Shown here: in pieces, positions 60,555 through 64,000 of the stretch
Numbering within the stretch: position 1 is the stretch's first letter
Layout of the letters: every line of letters begins with the position of its first letter
Origin: Bryopsis sp. KO-2023
Lineage: Eukaryota > Chlorophyta > Ulvophyceae > Bryopsidales > Bryopsidaceae
DNA: 64,000 nt
Assembly (NCBI GenBank): GCA_030272585.1
Contig: BSYQ01000013.1
Coordinates: 2,232,001 to 2,296,000, forward strand
Reading direction: 5' to 3'
Notes under the pieces: model-generated
What the model saw: only the letters and a program-made list of their open reading frames with translations
Told to the model about the DNA's origin: nothing
Database searches by the model: none
Translations under genes and position numbers: made by a program

Positions 60555-63500
60555 ATGACCAGCGATAACCCACCTGCAAAGGATTTGGATTCCGAATCCC
60601 CGAAGGACGAGTTTAGGTTGATGTCGTCCGAGAGCTTGAGGAGCAAAAAGCTTTCGTGCGAAAGAGTTCTGAGAATGAATTGTTTGCCAATGCCCGACAA
60701 CGGTGACGGCGCTAGGAGAGTGCTTCATGGGATAGAAATGGAAATGAGACGAAGGCGTGAAGAGGTACCGAGTTGCGATAACGAGCCTTTGCCTTTGGTG
60801 TATTGCTGGTATTGGCTTTCCACTATCATGAAAAAGAAGAAAGAATTTTTTCAGATGTTGGATGTGGTGTATAGGAAAAACAATTTATCTTTCTTTTTTT
60901 GAATACATGAAAAGGTTTGATTTGATTAGTGATTTTTACTTTTTTCCAGAAGTCCAAATGCCAACCAAGAAGGCCACCGCCGCCAGTCCCACCAATGCCT
61001 TCTTTTCTCAGAAGAGATCAAGCAAAGACGGAAAAACAGAGAGAGGATGAAGGTACTGAAAATTGTGCAACTTGGCATTCACATAAAAAAACGAGAGCCA
61101 TTGACAAAAACAAGCTGAACCCTTTGTTCCGCCAAGAATACATTTTTTCCTGGGAGGGTATCCTTTTTGTTGAAAAATCTGAGGTGTTGAAAAAAAAATC
61201 TCATCTGATGGAAAAGAGCTGGGAGCAAAACAGTGGTTTTAAGACTGCTTTCTGATTGATTGGAGAACAAACGTGAAAAAAGAATACAAACTCAGGAGCA
61301 AAAAAAAACACATTCTTGCAGGGTTGTTTTTCGCATCATGTGATGAGGATGAAGCGAAAAATGATGATGGCCGAGAAATCAATCTTCCGCCCAAAAATCC
61401 CAAGAAAAAATTGCGACTGTTGCACCCTATCCTGCCTGAAAGACGAGTCAATGACGGTGGGGGGAGCCAACCAAGCAAACTGGGTGGACAACTTTGCCTG
61501 CAACCTTCTCAACCAGAGGTAGGTCTTTGGTGGTTGGAACAAAGGTGAATACGCATTCCTTTTTCCTTGAATGCTTGAGCAAAAAGTTGCCTGCTTCTTT
61601 TCGTTGGAGAAGTGCAGTTCTGGCTTGATGGATATTTTATTTTGACGAGAACAAAGTCAGTTTTTTTTTTTCTTCTTTTTTTGGAGGATGGTTGGAAAAG
61701 GGGCAAACAAATCCACTAACGAAGGAATGGCTGGGTGTGGTACAGAGCTTCAGAAACACGAGTCCCAAAAGGAGAAGGGTCGATGAGCAACCTCAAAGTT
61801 CCAGGCCAGGTAAATTACACACCCCATCCGGAAAAAAAAATCAATGGGCAAGCGTTGGGCTCGTATTTCCATGTACTCTGGAACCACCATCCCTTTTCCC
61901 CCTCTGGTCTGAACAGAAATAGAAACAAGAAATTGTGTAGGTCTTGAATCCTGAGGGGTTTTTTTCTCTGCTGTTGCTCAGGAGGTCCTCTGGATAACCA
62001 CGGATCATGGTCAAATTCCAATGGTGACTTTCAATCAAGGCAGCAGGTTCGAAGGGGGAAAAATTGCTGGAAAAACACAGAGTCGATATTCAGGATCCAA
62101 CACATAGAATCAAAAGAGGACTGCCACAAGAAACCAGAACCTCAACACCCACATTGGAGACCCCGACAAAGAGAGGGAAATTCACAAGTAAAGCATCCCA
62201 AGCAGAAACCAATTCCAACCCAGGTACATCTTTTTTTTGCGAAGAACATGGTCTTTGAAATTTAGGGTTCAGAAAATTTTATCTAAATGACTGTTTTCAC
62301 AGGAAACCAATAAATTGGTTGTGTTCCCTATTTGGCAATTTCGCTCCAGGAATTCTTGGTTAAATCAGGACTGTCTGGGAAAATTCCCCATCGTGTTTTA
62401 TCCTCACTTTTAAAAAAGCTACTTTATGTTTCATCCAGACCTTTGTTGTGGTTTTGAATCGTGAGTTGTTGTAGATTCTGGAATGAATTCCAAGTGATAT
62501 GCAGACATCTCCTTACATGTGTGTGGTATTTCCTTGTGAAAAATTTCTGGTATCTGTTTTATATCCATTTGAGCTTAAAACCTTCATCTCTTCCCCACCC
62601 TGAATTTTCTTTCCCTCCTTCCCCCCATTTTTTTTTCCCACAGAGGAAAAGAAGGTGGCATAATTCTTTGCCAGGCGAGAAGCCTCCAGAGCTACAACGA
62701 GAAACGATCGTTTTGGAGGGGGATTCTGATAGCGAACCTGCAAGTGAAAAGGATCAAATTGTGGATCCTCCCGATACTGGGCAAAAAATAAAGATAACTA
62801 TGGATTCAGATTTGGAGCACGCATTGGAGGTATGTGGAAGATACAAACCGAATCATGAGGTCATGCAAGTCGATTAGTGTTGCAGCTAAAACGCCAGGGT
62901 GAAATCCATTAACAGCTTAACAGGAGCAACTGGAAAAGGGAACAGGGATAACAAATTTCGTTTCAAAAAGTGTTTCTTTTCTTTTTTGTTCTCAGACTTT
63001 GCCAGCGAAATTCCTACCTGCTAACCCATGAATACATTTTTATTTATTTTTTTGGTAAATGAAAACTGAAAAACTGCTCCAAGCGTTCACCCCCCAGTGT
63101 TGCAGTTTCCATAATTCTGTCGATGACTTTCTCGCACCCGAGATGCTCTTGTTTTTACTCTCTCTCCACACTCATATTTTTTTTCCATTCACCCGCTATC
63201 TTCCACACACAATAGGTTTTTTTTTTTTTTTGGTATTGGTCCTCAACCTCACGATCGCTGGTCCAGGGAGTGGGAAATGTTGCATATCCAAAGGACGGTG
63301 GAAAAGGAATGGTGATGGTTTCACCACGTGACCTGCAACGATTGGACCCAACGGAATTTCTTAATGATAATTGCATCGACCTTTACATAAAGTAAGTCGC
63401 CTGTTGAGCATTGAATCGACACACAGTTGATAGCATCCCTGTGGGTTCACACACACACACACACACATTCAAAAGCTCTCCTTTCACTAACTGCTCAACA

Positions 63501-63682
63501 AGTGGGCAGTTTTGGCCACAGTGATGGCTTTTGAGGGGGTATCTGGGTATCACTCTTTTTTTGACACGGGGGGAATGTTGCCTTTGATAGGGTGATCGAA
63601 ACCACTTGTCCCCAGGAGAGTCGATGCCACTTTTTTAGGAGCTTCTTTTTTGGGCGGTTGGTCCAATCTGATGGATATCGAG
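60555..63682 (+). CDS. ULP2/SENP6-type SUMO protease (5' part)
   Basis: Eight exons visible: 60555-60764, 60950-61052, 61322-61518, 61746-61809, 61982-62223, 62644-62829, 63267-63391, 63591-63682; phases agree; about 406 codons before the window ends. The N-terminal 330 residues are charged and look disordered, with basic nuclear-signal-like runs (SPKRRRVDEQ, RKRRW) and a SUMO-interaction-like motif TIVLEGDSDSE. The catalytic domain begins in exon 7 with VSPRDLQRLDPTEFLNDNCI and continues in exon 8 with RCHFFRSFFFGRL, the signature of ULP2-class C48 peptidases. The catalytic His, Asp and Cys lie beyond the window. Such enzymes strip poly-SUMO chains in the nucleus. Confidence 0.88.
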
Positions 63683-64000
63683 GTGACAATTGCAGGAGAC
63701 CTACCAAGGTGGGTTGGAGCCGTCAAACTCTCGCCACAGTTTTGTTGTCCTGAGTCCAGCAAATTTTTTGTTCAAAATTTTTGGTTCAAATTTTTGATAA
63801 AGGGTCTCAAATTATTGAAGGGAAGTAAACAAATCAGCGAACCAACAAATTGATACGTTGTAGTAACAAGGGATGGGGAGTCTCAAGTTTTTCCTTTAAT
63901 CCATTTTCCTGCCAAATTTCCATTTTTCCATTTTCGTCGGAACTCGAATGTGAAACATTGGAATTGAAAGAGGAGGTGATTTGAATGCCCGGAAATGAAT

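Overview
The window is nuclear DNA of a flagellated, intron-rich eukaryote, most likely an alga or a related protist. CFAP70 is a gene of motile cilia. A selenocysteine tRNA rules out land plants and most fungi. The mTERF-like protein and chromodomain Ty3 elements fit an algal genome, but the lineage is not settled. The window splits at about 43 kb into a transposon graveyard on the left and a compact gene island on the right.

Bases 1-8183 hold two copies of one Ty3/gypsy family. A' (1-929, minus strand, running off the left edge) is inserted in inverted orientation into A (930-6814, plus strand). After them come a DIRS-like remnant, the 3' end of a LINE, and unassigned repeat DNA. Element B (8184-18560) is a complete Ty3 element with two identical 172-bp LTRs, a 5-bp target duplication GGAGA, and a solo LTR of its own family inside pol.

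Bases 18561-42307 are one nested stack. A small non-autonomous hAT element (18875-42307, duplication GCAACGAC) holds a Ty3 element C (19089-42136, minus strand, duplication GCAGT, 571-bp LTRs). C in turn holds three insertions: a hAT element carrying a LINE reverse-transcriptase fragment (19306-21436), an apparently intact autonomous hAT (23628-29588) with a 13-exon transposase gene, and a very young Ty3 element D (34967-41924, identical LTRs, one open gag-pol frame). A hairpin repeat and a pogo-like transposase fragment follow up to about 43.3 kb.

Bases 43.8-64 kb carry six host genes that alternate strictly in strand: a TCERG1/CA150-like WW-FF protein (-), RNA polymerase I subunit RPA12 (+), CFAP70 (-), an mTERF-like protein (+), a family-2-type glycosyltransferase (-) and a ULP2-type SUMO protease (+, cut by the right edge). 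Divergent pairs share short promoters. Exon phases were checked for every multi-exon model, and each closes in frame. A selenocysteine tRNA gene with its own TATA box lies antisense in an intron of CFAP70.

The most novel feature is an additional reading frame downstream of pol in Ty3 elements A, B and C. It encodes a coiled coil followed by a Cys/His cluster of the form CxxC...CxxHxVC. In A and B it is preceded by a TATA-like box at nearly the same distance (121 and 117 bp). Element D lacks it.
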